A stretch of 64,000 bases of DNA from Pilatotrama ljubarskyi (Eukaryota > Basidiomycota > Agaricomycetes > Polyporales > Polyporaceae). A program made the translations under genes and the position numbers. Of this stretch, positions 1 to 10,538 are shown in pieces. Positions within the stretch are counted from its first letter, which is position 1, and the number at the start of each line of letters is the position of its first letter. The notes beneath the pieces are model-generated. The model saw nothing but the letters and a program-made list of their open reading frames with translations. It made no database searches and was not told the origin of the DNA. The stretch lies in contig MU277686.1 of assembly GCA_022385805.1 (NCBI GenBank), positions 8,249 to 72,248 of the forward strand, read 5' to 3'.

Positions 1-223
1 GACTCAAGCTGGCAGGCGACGTGAGAGAGAAGCAGCAAGGGCGCCGAGACGCGCGTTGATTCCGCGGGGAGTACATGACGTGTGCGCGAGGACTATATAC
101 GAAAGGCCATGGCAGTACGATCGAGCGTAGTACAAAACAAGAGAATCGAGACTGGGCGTAGTGGAGAGGACGAGACACGAGACGCTGGGCATGAGATTCG
201 TGTTAGGCGCTCGCGCCGTAACA
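1..223 (-). repeat. 3' LTR of the gypsy element (truncated by window edge)
   Basis: Bases 1-223 match 6174-6396 except for two positions, both C here and T in the other copy, both at CpG. On the element strand the LTR starts TGTTAC. Its far end, expected as GTTACA, lies about 39 bases beyond the window. Confidence 0.95.
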
Positions 224-238
224 CTATCTCCTCCTCAA
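224..238 (-). other. Polypurine tract
   Basis: On the minus strand a run ending GAGGAGGAGATAG directly abuts the TGTTAC start of the 3' LTR. This is where the plus-strand DNA primer of an LTR retrotransposon is expected. Confidence 0.75.
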
Positions 239-284
239 GGGAGAGCGCGAGAGGTACGACCGCGCGATTCCAGCCGGATGGCTC

Positions 285-3200
285 TCACGGATCGTACTTC
301 GCGGCCGGGCGTGACACACGACCTGAACGAGTCGTGGTCTGCGTCGGCGGCGTGTACTCCGCGCGAAGGTTTTCACGCGGAGGTACAGGCGAGGGCGTGC
401 GGTGCTGGCTAGGCGCGACGAGCGAGCGACTCGGAGGGAGGCGGATGACGAGGCGGGACGGGGCACGGTCTTCTTCGGCAGGAGCGGACGAGGGCGCGGG
501 GTCTTCTTCGGCTAGGGCAGAGGAGGGCGCGAGGTCTTCTTCGGCAACCTGGGAGGACGAGGCAGAGGGAGCACTCTGGGCGGAAGCGGAAGAATTGGAG
601 TCAGTAAAACGAACGGAGGGGGTGTGCCATAACAGGGAACGTGGAGGATGAGGAGCACGAGGGTGACGGCGGTGCCAACGCTCGAGGAGCTCGTTGACGC
701 CGGGAGTAGAGGGGAGGTCGGTAATGGGAGTCCAGGAGTCTTCTTCGGCAGAAAGTCCTTTCCAGTGGATGAGATACTCGAAACGTCGGCCAGTACGACG
801 GCAGTCGAGGATTGATTGGGGTTCGGAAGGAGGTAGGTCGTCGGAGAGGTCGAAGGGGATGGGATCGGGTACAGAATGGAGATCGGGATGAGAGTGGTAG
901 GGTTCAAGGAGGGAGACGTGGAAAACGGGGTGAAGACGGGAAAGGTAGGCAGGGAGACGGAGGCGATAGACAACGTCGGAGAGTTTGGCGTCAACAGGGA
1001 AAGGACCGAGGCGTCGGTGATCGAGCTTGTCAGAGGGACGCGTCGTCTTGATATGGCGGCGAAGCAACCATACGAGGTCGCCTTCCTTGAACTTAGGAGC
1101 GTCCTTGACTCGCTCGTTGTAGTAGCGGGACTGCCGGTCCTGCGACGCAAGGAGCTGGGCGCGCAGCTCGTTATGGATACGCGTGAGCCGTTGCGCGAGG
1201 TCACCAGCAGCCGGAACAAGAACGGAGGGAGGGGTGATAAGGGGATCGAACGTCGGGTTGTACCCGAGGTTCGCGTAGAAAGGAGACTGCTTGGTGGAAG
1301 CGTTCACGTGGTTGTTGAAGGCGAATTCGGCCAACGGGAGGTAATCGACCCAGTCATCTTGTTGGCTCGAGACGTAAGCGCGAAGGTACGTCTCGAGCGA
1401 CTGGTTTGTACGCTCCGTTAGGCCGTCGGTCTGTGGATGGTAAGCCGTCGAAAACTTGAGTTTTGTGTGCAATAGATTGGTTAGCGTATTCCAGAATTTA
1501 GAAACAAAGATTGAACCGCGGTCCGAGACGATCGTCTCGGGCATTCCGTGATAACGGAAGATGCGGTCGAGGAAGAGCCAGGCGAAGGCGGGGGCGTCCA
1601 TCGACTCCGTATACGGGATGAAATGTGCGTATCGGGTGAGCCGATCGCACAGGACCCAGATCGAGTCGTACCCGTGTGACGAAGGAAGCTTGACGATGTG
1701 GTCCATGGTGATGTCTTGCCATGGACGCTGCGGGATTTCGAGAGGCTGAAGAAGGCCGAACGGCTTGTGCCGAGGGACCTTGACGCGTCCGCACGTGTCA
1801 CAGGACTCGACGTACTGACGCACGTAGGTCGAGATCCCGGGCCAGGAGAAGTCGCGAGCGACAAGCTCCTTCGTGCGTTCGCGTCCTGGATGACCTGAAG
1901 ACACTGAATCGTGACGGGAGAACAAGACTTCAGCACGTAACGGTCGAGGAATGTAGAGCAAACCACGGTGATAGACGAGGGGACCCTGGACAGTGAAGTC
2001 TGGGTCGCCACTGTGAACAGCGTCACGCCATTCGGGGTCAGAGCGGACTGCGGCTTTGAGCCGATCTTGAAAGTCCGTTCGGTCGATCGAGATGGTGGTG
2101 AGGGCCGACAAGTGGACGGACGCGGCTGACGAAGCTTCACGCCGGCTGGAGTCGAGAATGCGCTCCGTATGAACCGGCGTCAAGAGCGCCTTTCGGTTCT
2201 CACGGAGGACGTCATCCCCTTCCCGAGGCGCGAAGTCAGCACGTCTTGAGGGTGCGTCGGCGGGATTTTTGATACCTGGAGCATAATCGAGACGAAAATT
2301 GAATTCAGAGAGAAACATCGACCACCGGGCTTGGCGGCGATTAAGGACACGAGAGGACATGAAATACTCAAGATTTTTGTGGTCTGAGACGACAGCGACA
2401 GGGACGTCCGTGCCGATGAGCCAGGCACGGAACGTCCGGAACGACTCGACGATTGCGAGTAGCTCCTTGTTATAAACCTCGTAGTTGATCTCCGCCGGCG
2501 TCAACTTCCAAGAGAAGTACGCGACGGGGTGGAGGAGGTTGTCATCGTCCGGTTGATGAAGTACACCTGCGATGGCAAAGTCTGAAGCATCAGTAGACAG
2601 AGTAGACGGACGAGTGGGATCAAAATGACGAAGAACAGAGGCAGAAAGCATCGCCTCGCGAAGCGCTTCGAAGGCAGAATTGGCTTCGGGCGTCCACGTG
2701 AATGGCGCGCCCTTGGCCGCCTTCGTGGTGAGCCGATGAAGCGGCAGCGCAATGCGGGCGTAGTTCTGGATAAAGCGACGATAGAAATTAGTAATACCGA
2801 GAAAAGATTGAACTTCCTTGATAGAACTCGGGGTCGGCCAGTCGATGACGGTGTTGAGCTTCTTGGGGTCCATACGGATGCCGTCTCCGTTGATGATGTA
2901 GCCGACATATTCGACCTCGGGCTGGTCGAACGAGCGCTTCTTCGCGTTAGCGAAGAGGCCGGCTTTCTGGAGACGTTCGAGGACCAGGGTGACGTGGCGG
3001 TTATGTTCCGCCTGGGACCTAGAGAAGATGAGAATGTCGTCAATATACACAACACACACAACGTCGAGGAGGTCGCGTAGAGCATCTTGAATATAAGCCT
3101 GAAATGTTCCGGGTGCGTTAGTGAGTCCAAAAGGCATGACGAGGTACTCGAAAAGGCCGAGATGCGTGCGGAACGCGGTCTTCCATTCATCCCCTTCGCG

Positions 3201-4943
3201 TAGGCGAATGAGGTTGAACGCATTCTTCAGGTCGAGGGTCGTGAAGACCTTGCAACCTTGTACACGGTCAAGGAGGTCGTTGACGAGAGGGAGTGGGTAG
3301 CGATTCTTCTTGGTGATGGCGTTGAGCCCACGATAGTCGACGCAGAGGCGTAGCTCGCCTGTCTTCTTGCGTGCGAACAGAATCGGGGCGCCAGCAGAGG
3401 ATGTCGAACGTCGAATGAACCCCTTGCGAAGATTCGACTCGACGTAGTCGAGGATGAGGGCACGCTCTTCTTGCGAGAGGTGATAGAGCGGCCCGAACGG
3501 CGGAGAAGCGCCATCTTCTACCTCGATGGCGGCGTCGAAGCCAGGGCGATGAGGTGGAAGCTGGTCGACTTCTACAGGAGAAAAGACATTAGCAAACTCT
3601 CGATACTTCTCAGGGATATGTTGTATGTAGTCGTCAGGCGGAGGTTCGGGTGGTGGCGGGTCGTCGGGTTCTGGAGACGGCGGCGTGTCGAGGCGCGCGG
3701 ACGCAAGGACGTAGCTCCGCGTGCCGACGGGATGGTACCGTAACACGGCCGTCTCGCTATGGCGTGCGACCTTGCGGAAACGCATGGAGTTGATAAACTT
3801 GATGTCGAGGGGTTTTGGAGGCGAGGACGGCTCTGACTCGGTCCGACCGCAGCCGGTTTGAGCTTCGCCGGTTGGTGTCGAGGGCGACGCGGTTGGTGTC
3901 GAGGGCGACGCGCACTCTATTCGACCGGGGCCGAGGCGAGTGCCGTCGATGGGCGAGAGTCTAGGACTAAGAACGCTATCAGTAGACAAGGATGCCCCGG
4001 TTCGACCGTAGCCGATGTGGGATGCAAGGCGAGGCGCATGCCATGGAAGCACGCCCTCGGAGAGGACAGAACGACGAGGAGGGGGTGCTTGATCAGGGCG
4101 CCGTACAGGAAGAGGCGGGTCCGCGACCGCATCCTTCAGATGTGGTCCGAGGCCCAGGCGAGTCGCAACGCACGACGTCTGCGTGGCCGAAGCGACGGAG
4201 GCAAGACAGAACTTGGGAAGCTCGTCCCCCTCATGAGCGTGCACGGCGAAGTTGCCGCCACAACAAGAGAACTCGAGCTCGCGACGAACCCAGTCGATAG
4301 ACAGGTTGTGCCGCTCGAGCCAGTCGAGACCGAGAATCACGGGGTATGGGACTGATACCACCGCGAGGGAAATATTTTCTGCGTGTTCACGGACGGTTAG
4401 CTGCGTGACGACTTTGTGTGTGATAAGTCCATCTGCGATTGGGCGGTCGTCCACGGCACGTATTGCAATTGGCTCGTCCTTCAGACGACGGGGCAGTCCA
4501 TGACAATTGGCAAAAGATAACGATATACACGAGCCGGTGGCTCCGCAGTCGACGAGTGCGTACGTATGGACCGGCTTACGGTTCGGAAACGAGAGAGAAA
4601 TAGAAATAAAGAAATGAGAAGATGAGGACTGTGTGCTGTGGACATGAGACGAGAGACGGAAAACTGGAGCAGAAACAAGAGGACGGGAGACGTACGAGCC
4701 ATCGTCCATGCGAACATGTGACGACTGGGGAGACCCGGTCGCTCGGGCTGCAGTCCCTTGCGATGACGGGTGCTCCTGGACTGTCGGGGAGCAACCGCCT
4801 AGGCTTTTCCCGCAGAGCGGGAAGCCGGCGCGGCTGGATTCTTCTTCGGGCAGTTCTTGAACGAATGGCTGCCCTCGCCGCAGTAGAAGCAGAGGTTGTT
4901 CTTGCGGCGATGTTCCTTCTCGGCCTCGGTGAGCGGGCCCCAA
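285..4943 (-). CDS. Gypsy Pol polyprotein
   Basis: Open frame of 1552 codons. Visible modules: retropepsin with catalytic Asp132 in DCGATG; reverse transcriptase with YIDD at 633-636; RNase H starting near 783 (TDASD); integrase HHCC zinc finger near 1010-1050 ending CDTC; integrase core with Asp1081, Asp1141 and Glu1177, giving exact D,D35E spacing; chromodomain near 1385-1440 (YLIHWKG, EEDSW). The C-terminus carries three imperfect repeats of the AEED-APSS type. The frame is -1 relative to gag and overlaps the gag zinc-knuckle region by about 145 nt, so the first codon of the open frame need not be an initiator; Gag-Pol is probably made by -1 frameshifting. The chromodomain is known to steer such integrases to heterochromatin. 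No lesions seen. Confidence 0.93.
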   Translation of the reverse strand: MGPAHRGREGTSPQEQPLLLLRRGQPFVQELPEEESSRAGFPLCGKSLGGCSPTVQEHPSSQGTAARATGSPQSSHVRMDDGSYVSRPLVSAPVFRLSSHVHSTQSSSSHFFISISLSFPNRKPVHTYALVDCGATGSCISLSFANCHGLPRRLKDEPIAIRAVDDRPIADGLITHKVVTQLTVREHAENISLAVVSVPYPVILGLDWLERHNLSIDWVRRELEFSCCGGNFAVHAHEGDELPKFCLASVASATQTSCVATRLGLGPHLKDAVADPPLPVRRPDQAPPPRRSVLSEGVLPWHAPRLASHIGYGRTGASLSTDSVLSPRLSPIDGTRLGPGRIECASPSTPTASPSTPTGEAQTGCGRTESEPSSPPKPLDIKFINSMRFRKVARHSETAVLRYHPVGTRSYVLASARLDTPPSPEPDDPPPPEPPPDDYIQHIPEKYREFANVFSPVEVDQLPPHRPGFDAAIEVEDGASPPFGPLYHLSQEERALILDYVESNLRKGFIRRSTSSAGAPILFARKKTGELRLCVDYRGLNAITKKNRYPLPLVNDLLDRVQGCKVFTTLDLKNAFNLIRLREGDEWKTAFRTHLGLFEYLVMPFGLTNAPGTFQAYIQDALRDLLDVVCVVYIDDILIFSRSQAEHNRHVTLVLERLQKAGLFANAKKRSFDQPEVEYVGYIINGDGIRMDPKKLNTVIDWPTPSSIKEVQSFLGITNFYRRFIQNYARIALPLHRLTTKAAKGAPFTWTPEANSAFEALREAMLSASVLRHFDPTRPSTLSTDASDFAIAGVLHQPDDDNLLHPVAYFSWKLTPAEINYEVYNKELLAIVESFRTFRAWLIGTDVPVAVVSDHKNLEYFMSSRVLNRRQARWSMFLSEFNFRLDYAPGIKNPADAPSRRADFAPREGDDVLRENRKALLTPVHTERILDSSRREASSAASVHLSALTTISIDRTDFQDRLKAAVRSDPEWRDAVHSGDPDFTVQGPLVYHRGLLYIPRPLRAEVLFSRHDSVSSGHPGRERTKELVARDFSWPGISTYVRQYVESCDTCGRVKVPRHKPFGLLQPLEIPQRPWQDITMDHIVKLPSSHGYDSIWVLCDRLTRYAHFIPYTESMDAPAFAWLFLDRIFRYHGMPETIVSDRGSIFVSKFWNTLTNLLHTKLKFSTAYHPQTDGLTERTNQSLETYLRAYVSSQQDDWVDYLPLAEFAFNNHVNASTKQSPFYANLGYNPTFDPLITPPSVLVPAAGDLAQRLTRIHNELRAQLLASQDRQSRYYNERVKDAPKFKEGDLVWLLRRHIKTTRPSDKLDHRRLGPFPVDAKLSDVVYRLRLPAYLSRLHPVFHVSLLEPYHSHPDLHSVPDPIPFDLSDDLPPSEPQSILDCRRTGRRFEYLIHWKGLSAEEDSWTPITDLPSTPGVNELLERWHRRHPRAPHPPRSLLWHTPSVRFTDSNSSASAQSAPSASSSQVAEEDLAPSSALAEEDPAPSSAPAEEDRAPSRLVIRLPPSRSLVAPSQHRTPSPVPPRENLRAEYTPPTQTTTRSGRVSRPAAKYDP

Positions 4944-6082
4944 GGACGCGACTGGCGAGTCGCATCGACGTCCATGGGGACCACGCCAGAGGTCGTCGAG
5001 GTTGAGGGTAGCGGGTTGGGTTGGCGGGTGTCGCGTGTTGATTCGTGGCGGTCGCGAGCCTTGTTAGGCGTAGTCGGCGACGAGGAGACTTGCGCGGTCT
5101 TGGTCGAAGAGGTGGTCGTGCTCTTGGTGACACCACGGCGCCGCAATTTCTTCTCGACCTCGTAGAGATGGTCGTCGGCGGCCGTGACGATCGGGATCCA
5201 CTTCTCGAGCGTCGACTCGCGCTTGGTGATGGCGAGTGTTCAAAGAAGCTCGGGCTTGAGGCCGCGGTTGAATTGAGTGAGCTTGGTCTCTTCAGTCCAG
5301 TCGAGGTACGCGAGGTACTCGAGGAACTGGTTGGCGTAGGAGGCGGCGGAGCCGGTCTGGCGCAGCGCCTCGATTTTGCTGAGGTACTTGGCGGCGAGGT
5401 CGGACGTCTGGAAACGCTTGACAAAGGCGCGAATAAACGCGTCGAAGTCGGTTAGTAGCGCGGGCTCGTTAACGCGAACGGCATTGTACCAGGACTCCGC
5501 GACCCCGCTCTTCAAGTAGAGCGAGAAGAAGAGGGTTTTGTCTTCGTCAGTGACGAAGCCCCCTCGCTGGAGCTGGATATAGGCCTTTACTTCGCGAACG
5601 AACAGCTCGACATCGTCAGCCTTGCCTGAGAACATACGGGGCTCACGGACCTTGACGGTCGTAGGTCGTGCGGGACTTAGGGGTGATGCTGCGTTCGCAC
5701 CGCTCGAACTAGCGGTGGCAATTGTGCGAAACGCATTCGCAGCGTGGTCCGCGACACGACGCGTGAGCTCAACCGAGTCGTGACTCGATTGATACATCTG
5801 CGACTGCAGGTGACGCAGTATCTCCGACTGCTGCTCCAGAACGGAGCGCGTCTGGGCTGCATCGCGTCCGAGGAGACCAACAACATTGACTAACTCACGG
5901 ATAACGTCGGCCTCTGTCTGCTGAGGCGCGAAGGCCTCTGGTTGAGGCTGAGGCTGAGGCTGGTTGGTCTCCGGCCAGGCAGCGGGAATCGGGATGGTGG
6001 GCTGCTCGTTGGGCCAAATAGGGGCATTGGGATTGGGCTCGCCCCAGTCCGGCAGACCGTCCGGGAGATTATCGTTATTCAT
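4799..6082 (-). pseudogene. Gypsy Gag, interrupted by one in-frame stop
   Basis: Begins with ATG at 6082. The first 280 codons cover a Pro/Gln-rich leader and the capsid-like retrotransposon gag domain. A TGA at 5240-5242 then interrupts the frame. The same frame continues without further stops to 4799 and contains a CCHC zinc knuckle (CFYCGEGSHSFKNC) near its end. Domain continuity on both sides shows a single nonsense change rather than a natural gag end. TGA could derive from CGA by C-to-T change at CpG, as at the two LTR differences. Translational readthrough is an alternative. As written, the protein would lack the nucleic-acid-binding knuckle. Confidence 0.85.
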
Positions 6083-6134
6083 AGCCTAGACGTCGGGATG
6101 CCGACAGAAGAGTGTTGTCGGGGCGGAATCAAAC

Positions 6135-6396
6135 TGTAACGGCGCGGGTCGAAGACGAGGTCGGTGAGACGGGGACTCAAGCTGGCAGGCGACGTGAGAG
6201 AGAAGCAGCAAGGGCGCCGAGACGCGCGTTGATTCCGCGGGGAGTACATGACGTGTGCGCGAGGACTATATACGAAAGGCCATGGCAGTACGATCGAGCG
6301 TAGTACAAAACAAGAGAATCGAGACTGGGCGTAGTGGAGAGGACGAGACACGAGACGCTGGGCATGAGATTTGTGTTAGGCGCTCGCGCTGTAACA
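6135..6396 (-). repeat. 5' LTR of the gypsy element (262 bp)
   Basis: Bounded by the perfect short inverted repeat TGTTAC..GTTACA. The right boundary is where homology with the left copy stops (6396/6397). The left boundary is inferred from the inverted repeat, because the other copy is cut by the window. The LTR contains a TATA-like stretch (tatata) near 6269 that may be the promoter. Confidence 0.88.
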
Positions 6397-6572
6397 TTGC
6401 GCCAGTAGGTGATGGTCCGCAGCAGAGTGCCAGCTTGACGGCATATGTGCAGCTGTAGCGCTCTGTAGCGACGCAGCATAACGAGCGGTCGTCGGACGCG
6501 TCGTCAAGCTTAGTATAAGCTTGTCCGTCTGGTAGGCGGGAGGCCTTGACTAATAGGATGCACAGCATAGGT

Positions 6573-7774
6573 CCCAGTGAGAATCGACTTTATTTAGATT
6601 CTTTTCGGACGTTTCAGTCCGTATATATCTGTACAAGGCTGTAAAAGTAAGGTAAAATCGGACATCCGAGGGAAATAGGCGCTCGCTGCCAGTCAAGCCT
6701 TCCGGTCGTTTGGCTCGATGCACAGTCCATTTTTGTCCGGTAAGTCGCGCTCCGCCTTGTCCAAGTCCGGCTGGACTGTCTGCACATCGTCCTGCGTCGT
6801 CCCAAGACACGTCTGCTCTGGGTTGTCTGTCTGGCCACTCCCGCCACCAACTTGTCCGACCGCCTTCCCCCTCTTCGGCCCTCTCCCAAACATCGGTCGT
6901 GGGAAGAGTCCCTTCCCTTTTCTTGACGTCATGTTCATTTCTCCTCGACGCTACACCTCTCGTCTCGACCACCATCATCTCCCTTCGCTCTGGTTGTCTC
7001 TGCTCCCCCTACGTCTACCACTTCCTCGCTGGCATGGTGCTTGGTTTGTCATGCCTGCTCTCTAACTGGGGTTCTCGAGCTCATTCACAGAGACATGCAT
7101 GTATGCCGGATGACGGTATGTACTATCTATGATTACTCCTTGTTGCTAGCGCTGACGAGCTTGGAGTCTCCCGCCACCCGCCTAACCTGGATGTGCAGGG
7201 TAAGAGGAATCTTCTGGATCACTGGCCCTCGTTAACCCTGCTTTCTAGGCTTTACATCTACATAGAAAGCGGAGAATGTCCGTTGCGCAGGTACGTCTCT
7301 CGTGGTAGATGTGTCACGGAGTATATGTGTGACTCACATGTGACAAACAGGGCTTTCGGGGGTGCGGCGGGGCATTTGAAGACATCAACACGACGCGCGG
7401 CGTCAGGGGTGTGTGTGCGAGGAAGCGGCAGGGCGGCCGCTGCAGGAAGGTGAGTACCGCGGGATTCAGGGCGGGGTGCTGCTGTGGGGAGTGCTGGAGC
7501 GGGAAGCAGGCTGGCCCAGGGACCACAGCTGTCTGGGCCTGCATGGTCGTGCAGTACAGTGTATGCCCTGTATCGTCACAATACGGATTTACCAGTTTTG
7601 CGACCGCAATGTCAGAACCGAGCTACACGCATTAGTACGATGGAATACGATCTAATACGCTCAGGATTGTAATTCCTGCAGTCACTCGTAAAAATCCGGA
7701 ACGACCGAAATTTTACGTCTCAATACGGATTAAAACGACCGAAAAGAATCTAAAAGAAGTCGGTTTTCACTGGG
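6573..7774. mobile_element. Non-autonomous DNA transposon with 52-bp TIRs
   Basis: The first 52 bases (CCCAGTGAGAATCGAC..) match the reverse complement of the last 52 (CCCAGTGAAAACCGAC..) at 45 positions. The insert is flanked by the direct repeat CATAGGT at 6566-6572 and 7775-7781. One extra G can be assigned to either side, making the target duplication 7 or 8 bp. An 8-bp duplication would suit a hAT- or P-like transposase. The 1.2-kb interior has no convincing coding region, so it must be moved in trans. It sits about 180 bp from the gypsy element, in the same gene-poor stretch. Superfamily is not settled. Confidence 0.85.
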
Positions 7775-7781
7775 CATAGGT

Positions 7782-10538
7782 TATCGCTCTCAGAGGTCTC
7801 AAAGGAGATTGAATGCGCTCGCAATAGCTGAACGTAAGTCTGCGCAAAATGAGCAGCTGTCCCTGAGTACGACTGTCGTCCATGAGGGCATGGCGGAGCA
7901 TCGTCCAGCAGAGAATCCCGGATTCAAGATATACATAACTGCTGCTTACCGAGAAACTGGCACGTTGTGTGCGGCCTTCGCTGATAGGCGAAGACGAAGC
8001 ACTAGCCTTTGCAATCGTATCGGCTTGCTCCTACAGTGCTTACGACGATTCGCCTTTGACACCGTGGTCACTATCGTAGGACCATTCTCGCACGAAATGA
8101 TTGTCAGAGGACTACACTCCTTGAGGCGTTAGTAGGCCATAAGGATATTGACCCGGCTTGTGATGCGGCACAGCGAGAGGTCGGAAGAAACACTGGCATG
8201 TCGTCTAGGCTACTACGAACGCCCTTCGCTCATCGACATCATATATACCGGATATGCAACTTCGTATTGAGGCAAAGTGCACTCGGGCTGTACATAGCTG
8301 TACATGTGCCACCACGGCGCATGCCTTGTTGAACGAGTCAGCTATGGCGGCAGACATCAGTACTGGTAAGCAAATATTTAACTCACTTCACTCTATTGAC
8401 AGTATGGCATCCATGCTCTCTCAGGCCTCAGGTTCCACCATACCGTGGAGGTTGCGATGACTGGCGTGTCGGAGTAGGTGCCAAGACTACATAACATGGG
8501 GGAGCGGGACCCGGGCCACCCCAAACAGAGCCACACCTCGGAGCTTCCCGAGCGTGGACTTGGACTCAACCACGTCGTTGCGATCTCCTGCGGTGACAGC
8601 CCAGTGAGACTGTACGAAGACGTCGTGTATCTCTGTGTTGCGCTCGCGGCAGCTTATAGGTCACCTCAGTCAAGAGGGCTGCAGCGAGACAGTTCCGACA
8701 TCACAACTCAACACCAGGACAGCGAGCTTATATGAACTTGCCGTGCAACTGCCGGGGTCGGCCTCACGCTGCCTCACAGTATCGCTATGCGCCTCCCTCA
8801 AGTCCTATTTATGTGACCGCCCGCCACGCTCCATGCCTTCTGTAACTACGACCTGATGCTTGCTGTGCGGCTCTTCCTGGACTCGACGGAGGCTTACAAG
8901 TGGAACTGTGCCAGTGGCTCGGCTCTGTGGCAAAGTGGCACGGCGAAGAATGCGCAGGCGTCCATTCAGCGGAACTGTCAGCAGGCTGGGGCTCGTATCC
9001 GCGGCCTGGGCACGACATCTACCAGGCTTCAGGGGCATGAGAACCCCTGGTCTCTGTTTGACCCTGTTCTCTGATTGAACTCAGGCTTGTTACTGAAGAC
9101 GACCAAGAGTTGTCACTTCGCACTCTTGAAATCCTAGTTATCGAGCATACTGGGTCACTCGGACGCGTTCTGTCTGCTCGGTAGATGATCTCCACCTGGT
9201 TTCTGCGCTGTTTTTACCTTCCCTTCTGTGTTGCGACAAGACACCGCCGTGGCTTCGTCATCGGCGGTATTCAGTGCTCCGTGTCCACTGCCTGCCCATT
9301 AATCACTGGCTTCGACCGGCCGACAAATTGCTAGCCACAACTTTCCATGATCCTACTGAACGGAGCGCCAGCTGGACGCAGCTTATTGTTACTACGGCAT
9401 GCAGTGCGCCCCGCCGGTCGATATGCCCGCCGAACTCCAGGTGCATGGGCGACGCGATCGCTCAGGTACGTGCCGTCCCAAAAGTTATCCGTTGCGCCCG
9501 CTTATGTCCGCCAGGACAGTGTCTATCATCTCTAGACGCACATCTCTGCACGCGCTGGGCTATGCCGGGCATCTCGGAGACAGCGAGTCGCCGTGCAAAG
9601 GCTCTCCTTGCTTGGATCCGACCTGCCGCGCATAGCGTTCGTCTTAGACATGTACGGTCGTACGTATGCAGTAGAGTGCCTGAGCCTTCCAGGACTCTCC
9701 ACTCGCTGCCGACGAGCCCCGCAGCCGGTCTCGTCCGGGAAGACCGTACGGACGGTCCACCCTGCGTGTCGAGCTACGGCCTGGAAAGGAGAGTTTGACT
9801 CGGGAGTACAACTACTTTACGACCGAACCAATGAGTTATTGCATCCGATGGCACGGCATTTCCATCTGGTCCCGTCCCCCGCGCTGCGCCCGTAGACAGT
9901 ATCCTCCCTTGACCTTCGGACCTATCTATGCATAGGGTTCACTCACCTCGACGGCGTCTGTCCACCACGTCCCATCGCGCCTGCTGCGGCTGCATTCTCC
10001 GTGTTGCGGCGTCATGAACATTGTGTACGTACAGCCGGCGCCGGTGAACCTCGCGTTTGCGTGGGTGCTGTCAAATCGACGACGGGAAGTGTCTCGCGGC
10101 GCCTACGTCGTGCAATTATTCCGTACAGCTGTCCGGAGCGGCTGAGTGCGCGTCTCGTCATCACATTCCGGGGTGCGTAGATCCCTCTGGCTTATGACGA
10201 GAGTGGGCCTGTCGAGTCCGGTTTGGTCGCACCAGCAGACGATTTGGGCAGGGCGACTGCCTGGCGAGGGTGGATCAGGACGGGAGGAGGGGTGCGAGGG
10301 AGCCGGAACGCGTGTTGGCTGTCGACGGGCCACAAAGCTGTGCGGCGCGTCTCTGGCTTGTTTCCGCCCTCTGCCAGAGCCTAAGTTGCCCCTGTCGATT
10401 GAGCTCTCCAGCGCTCCCCGCCCCGCTCACGCTCACGCAGAACATCGGACGAGGGCGCCAAGCGGGCAGTTATAAGTTACAACCCCGCGTCGTCAGATCT
10501 ACAGCCACCCGCCGCCCCGATCCCTGCACGCACCCGCC
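7782..10538. other. Gene-poor stretch, nothing recognised
   Basis: About 2.75 kb between the TIR element and ERG8. Short open frames occur on both strands but none shows a protein motif, a plausible splice chain or repeats I could match. The last few hundred bases should include the ERG8 promoter; no clear TATA box is seen. It may contain old transposon debris. Confidence 0.5.

Larger units (their letters stand above)
1..6396 (-). mobile_element. Ty3/gypsy LTR retrotransposon (chromovirus type)
   Basis: Copy-and-paste retroelement read on the minus strand in the order LTR, gag, pol, polypurine tract, LTR. The left LTR is cut by the window start, so the full element should be about 6.4 kb. 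Domain order in pol is protease, reverse transcriptase, RNase H, integrase, chromodomain, which defines Ty3/gypsy and, with the C-terminal chromodomain, the chromovirus branch. The two LTR copies differ at only 2 of 223 comparable bases and pol is open throughout, so insertion is recent. Gag has one in-frame TGA. The right-flank bases after the LTR are ttgcg; the matching left target duplication lies outside the window. I found no primer-binding site beginning TGG next to the 5' LTR, so the primer is unknown. Confidence 0.95.

Noticed and set aside
82..651. Plus-strand open frame across the left LTR and pol 3' end
   Set aside because: Antisense to gypsy pol; GC-rich shadow frame without motifs.
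6103..6134. tRNA primer-binding site next to the 5' LTR
   Set aside because: No TGG-starting match to a tRNA 3' end was visible, so no site is claimed.
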